From WRGT01 sp964450405 (lineage in GTDB: Bacteria > Spirochaetota > UBA4802 > UBA5550), in contig CAYVCQ010000014.1 of NCBI GenBank assembly GCA_964450405.1, positions 52,268 to 116,267 of the forward strand: 64,000 bases of DNA, given 5' to 3'. Positions within the stretch are counted from its first letter, which is position 1, and each line of letters starts with the position of its first letter. Positions 61,711 through 64,000 of the stretch are shown here, one piece after another. The notes below the pieces were generated by a model, which saw nothing but the letters and a program-made list of their open reading frames with translations, ran no database searches and was not told where the DNA came from. The translations under genes and the position numbers were made by a program.

Positions 61711-61800
61711 CCCTCCCTTGACGGGAGGGGTTAGGGGAGGGTGTAATAGAACAAGTTCTGTAATCACCCCCACCCGGCCTCCCCCCGTCAAGGGGGAGGA
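61711..61800. repeat. large inverted repeat between hypE and hypC
   Basis: C/T- and G-rich arms (61711-61742 and 61766-61800, sharing CCTTGACGG and its complement) surround a central AGAACAAGTTCT palindrome. It is another intergenic repeat and could fold in the hyp transcript. Confidence 0.6.
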
Positions 61801-61835
61801 GGTACTGCAATAAAGTCTTTATTTAAAAATATTTC

Positions 61836-62858
61836 CTAACATATCCTCGGCAGCTGCTCTTCAATCATCAGCGGTAGTAATCTCTTCCCTCCGATGAATG
61901 TCTCTATATAAACTTTTCCCGGATAGTGCGAGTCTATCTCTCCGATAATAGCCGCATCTTTCCCATACTCATTCTGCTTCATAACATCAACAATACCCTG
62001 TGCATCTTCCGGTGATGATATGATTACAATTTTTCCTTCGTTGGCGACATATAACGGATCAAGTCCCAGAAGCGAACATATCCCTTTTACTTCTTCCGAT
62101 ACAGGTACCGAATCCTCAATTATACCTGCTGAGAAATCTCTTCCGGCAGTTATCTCGTTTAACACGGATGCAAGACCTCCGCGAGTCGCATCTCTCATAA
62201 ACTTTATACTCTGAGGATACTTTTCTGTTACAGCTGCAACCAATCCGTTAAGCGGCGCGCAGTCAGATTTCAGATCGCTGGAAAATCTCAGATCATTGCG
62301 GAGCGACATTATAGTAATACCGTGATCACCAAGAGTTCCGCTTACTATAATCTTATCACCCTTCTGAATTTCCCTTCTCTGTACTTCTCCGGCAAATACA
62401 CCTATACCTGAAGTGTTGATATAGATTTTATCACCCTTACCATTAGGAACAACTTTTGTGTCACCGGTTACAATTTTTACACCTGCAGCATCAGCTGATT
62501 CCTTCATCGAAAGGAGTATTTTTTCGAATGAGTCAAAGTCAAATCCTTCTTCAAGGATAAGGGAGCATGATAGAAATTTCGGGACAGCTCCCATTACTGA
62601 CAGGTCATTTACTGTTCCGTTTACAGCGAGCTTGCCGATATCTCCGCCTGGAAAAAAAATCGGCGTAACAGTGTATGAGTCTGTAGTGAAAGCTATTTTA
62701 CCATGAGCTATATCAAGCACCGCTGAATCGTCTATCTGTATAGACTCTTTCCCGAGAATTGAACTTATCATCCCAGAGATCATGTCGTTCATCAGCTTTC
62801 CGCCGCTTCCATGACCGGGAAGAATCTTCTTCAGCGTTTTATCTGTTGTGTTATCCAT
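61836..62858 (-). CDS. hypE: hydrogenase maturation protein HypE
   Basis: A 340-residue AIR-synthase-like enzyme that dehydrates the thiocarboxamide on its own C-terminal cysteine to thiocyanate, the source of the hydrogenase CN ligands. It starts PGHGSGGKLMNDMI, contains the ATP-binding FTTDSYTVTPIFFPGGDIG and MRDATRGGLASVLNE, and ends in the required LPRIC. The frame is open upstream to 62942, but the ATG at 62858, overlapping the hypD stop by one base, gives the normal N-terminus. Confidence 0.96.
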   Translation of the reverse strand: MDNTTDKTLKKILPGHGSGGKLMNDMISGMISSILGKESIQIDDSAVLDIAHGKIAFTTDSYTVTPIFFPGGDIGKLAVNGTVNDLSVMGAVPKFLSCSLILEEGFDFDSFEKILLSMKESADAAGVKIVTGDTKVVPNGKGDKIYINTSGIGVFAGEVQRREIQKGDKIIVSGTLGDHGITIMSLRNDLRFSSDLKSDCAPLNGLVAAVTEKYPQSIKFMRDATRGGLASVLNEITAGRDFSAGIIEDSVPVSEEVKGICSLLGLDPLYVANEGKIVIISSPEDAQGIVDVMKQNEYGKDAAIIGEIDSHYPGKVYIETFIGGKRLLPLMIEEQLPRIC

Positions 62859-63925
62859 TATTTTCTCCAGTATTTGTAGTAGGCTGAGCATGGTCCTTCG
62901 CTGGACACCATGCACGGACCGATGGCATTCTCGGGAGAACATACTTTGTCAAACATCGGGCACTCCGGTGGAATAATTATTCCTCTCAGAAGATCTCCGC
63001 ATCTGCATCCCGCATGTTCTTTTACAGGGGGAGGTGTCGCCGGAAATTTCTTTTTTGCGTCAAAGCGGCTGTATTCCTCTCTTATTCTAAGTCCGCTTCC
63101 GGGAAGTTCTCCAAGACCTCTCCAGACTTCGGAGCATGTTTCAAAAACAGTATCTATTATTTTCAGTGCATGAGGATTGCCGTTTTCACGAACCACGGTT
63201 TTATACTCGTTTGTAACGCGCACATCTTTCTTTTCAAGAAGATCAATGAGAGAGAGTACACCGGTAATCAGATCGTGTGCCTCAAAGCCTGCAACAACAC
63301 CCGGCTTGTTATATTTTGCTGCAATAAAGTTCCATGGCTCTCTACCGATTATTGCACTAACATGTCCCGGTATAATAAATCCATCGATCTTAACCTCATC
63401 GGCGCTGAGTAGAGCATCAACTGCCGGAGGAGTGAGTTTATTCCCTGAAAGAATTGAAAAGTTTTTAATACCTTTCTTCTCTGCTTCCATTATAATTATC
63501 GCTTCAGCAGGCGCTGTGGTTTCAAATCCTACGCTCAGGAATATTACCTCTCTATCAGGATTCTCTTCAGCCATGCGGAGAGCATCAAGCGGAGAGTATA
63601 CTATCCGTATATCCATCCCTTCAGCCTTTTCTTTTGCAAGAGAGCTGTATGATGAAGGTACTTTTATCATATCGCCGAAAGTTGCAAGAATTGCATTATA
63701 TTTTTTTGCAATTTCAATAATCAGATCGAGGTAGGAATTAGGAGTGACGCAAACAGGACATCCCGGACCGTCGATGAGAGTTAGCCCTTCCGGAAACATA
63801 TCCTTTACTCCGGTTTTGAAGAATTCTGCTGTATGAGTGCCGCAGACTTCCATAATTCTGATTTCTTCGGAGAGTTTTCTGCTTTTCAGCGCCTCGGCGA
63901 GTTTTTTTACAAGATCTCTATCCAT
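62858..63925 (-). CDS. hypD: hydrogenase maturation protein HypD
   Basis: A 355-residue iron-sulfur scaffold on which the Fe(CN)2CO group is assembled with HypC. Family motifs: VCGTHTAEFF (Cys near 28), GPGCPVCVTPN, FLSVGFETTAPA, IPGHVSAIIG and the C-terminal cysteine set CRCGDLLRG, CPMFDKVC, GPCMVSSEGPC for the 4Fe-4S cluster. Length is normal. AAAGGAT precedes the ATG. Only 75 bases lie upstream in the window, so it may be preceded by further hyp or hydrogenase genes. Confidence 0.96.
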   Translation of the reverse strand: MDRDLVKKLAEALKSRKLSEEIRIMEVCGTHTAEFFKTGVKDMFPEGLTLIDGPGCPVCVTPNSYLDLIIEIAKKYNAILATFGDMIKVPSSYSSLAKEKAEGMDIRIVYSPLDALRMAEENPDREVIFLSVGFETTAPAEAIIIMEAEKKGIKNFSILSGNKLTPPAVDALLSADEVKIDGFIIPGHVSAIIGREPWNFIAAKYNKPGVVAGFEAHDLITGVLSLIDLLEKKDVRVTNEYKTVVRENGNPHALKIIDTVFETCSEVWRGLGELPGSGLRIREEYSRFDAKKKFPATPPPVKEHAGCRCGDLLRGIIIPPECPMFDKVCSPENAIGPCMVSSEGPCSAYYKYWRK

Positions 63926-64000
63926 TTAAAAGTATCCTTTATATTGCTAATTTGCATTTACACTTGAGAAAAAATGTTGATTTAAAACCTATATCTGTAA

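Overview
The window reads as a chromosomal segment of an AT-rich, Gram-negative, probably anaerobic or facultative bacterium. Evidence for an outer membrane is a TolC-type channel, several lipoprotein signal peptides with lipobox cysteines, Lgt and two beta-barrel-like proteins. Chemotaxis is shown by CheB. The gene set (HPr and HPr kinase without enzyme I in view, a TRL-type lipoprotein, a HAMP-adenylate cyclase, many PAS hybrid kinases, hypCDE) fits an uncultured spirochaete or Leptospira-like lineage best, but this is inference from gene content. No rRNA, tRNA, CRISPR array, phage or intact insertion sequence was recognised.

Layout. 1-2.4 kb: end of cheB, a decayed ORF, a lipoprotein and an outer-membrane protein. 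2.4-12 kb (+): a dense regulatory and replication operon, rpoN-hpf, then hprK-ptsH-ntrY-ntrX-UDG-like-priA, with 1-17 bp overlaps between most genes from hprK onward. 12-18 kb (-): a six-gene overlapping operon ribH-nusB-TPR-dgt-DUF1285-VKOR/DsbA. 18-23 kb: crotonase, two small lipoproteins, an acyltransferase, a cytidylate-kinase-like protein and a PadR regulator behind a striking palindrome. 23.6-27.2 kb (+): a molybdopterin oxidoreductase, an acyl-ACP thioesterase and a toxin-antitoxin pair whose toxin lacks its usual end. 27.2-30.2 kb (-): an unusual set of a SET-domain protein, an AdoMet-decarboxylase-like protein and a large methyltransferase-like protein. 30.5-33.2 kb (+): a lipoprotein/OMP/lipoprotein module with duplicated lipoproteins. 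33.3-37.5 kb (-): a complete MacAB-TolC-like export operon.

37.9-48.5 kb holds an adenylate cyclase, lgt, an SDR plus EXPERA pair, a CsgG-like lipoprotein, a metallophosphoesterase with TerC, tatA, trpB2 and an aminotransferase. 48.5-54.5 kb has a repeat-rich intergenic region, a hybrid histidine kinase, a ferredoxin-like protein, a cysteine-free Crp/Fnr regulator and an NDH-2-type dehydrogenase. 54.7-57.6 kb carries two tandem paralogous membrane-anchored HEAT-like proteins. 57.8-61.3 kb has an alpha/beta-hydrolase fold protein lacking its nucleophile and a second hybrid kinase. The window ends in hypD-hypE-hypC (-) for NiFe-hydrogenase maturation.

The best candidates for something undescribed are the SET/AdoMetDC-like/methyltransferase cluster, the tandem HEAT membrane proteins, the HPF with what looks like two tail domains, and a family of dispersed hairpins that recurs at three sites.
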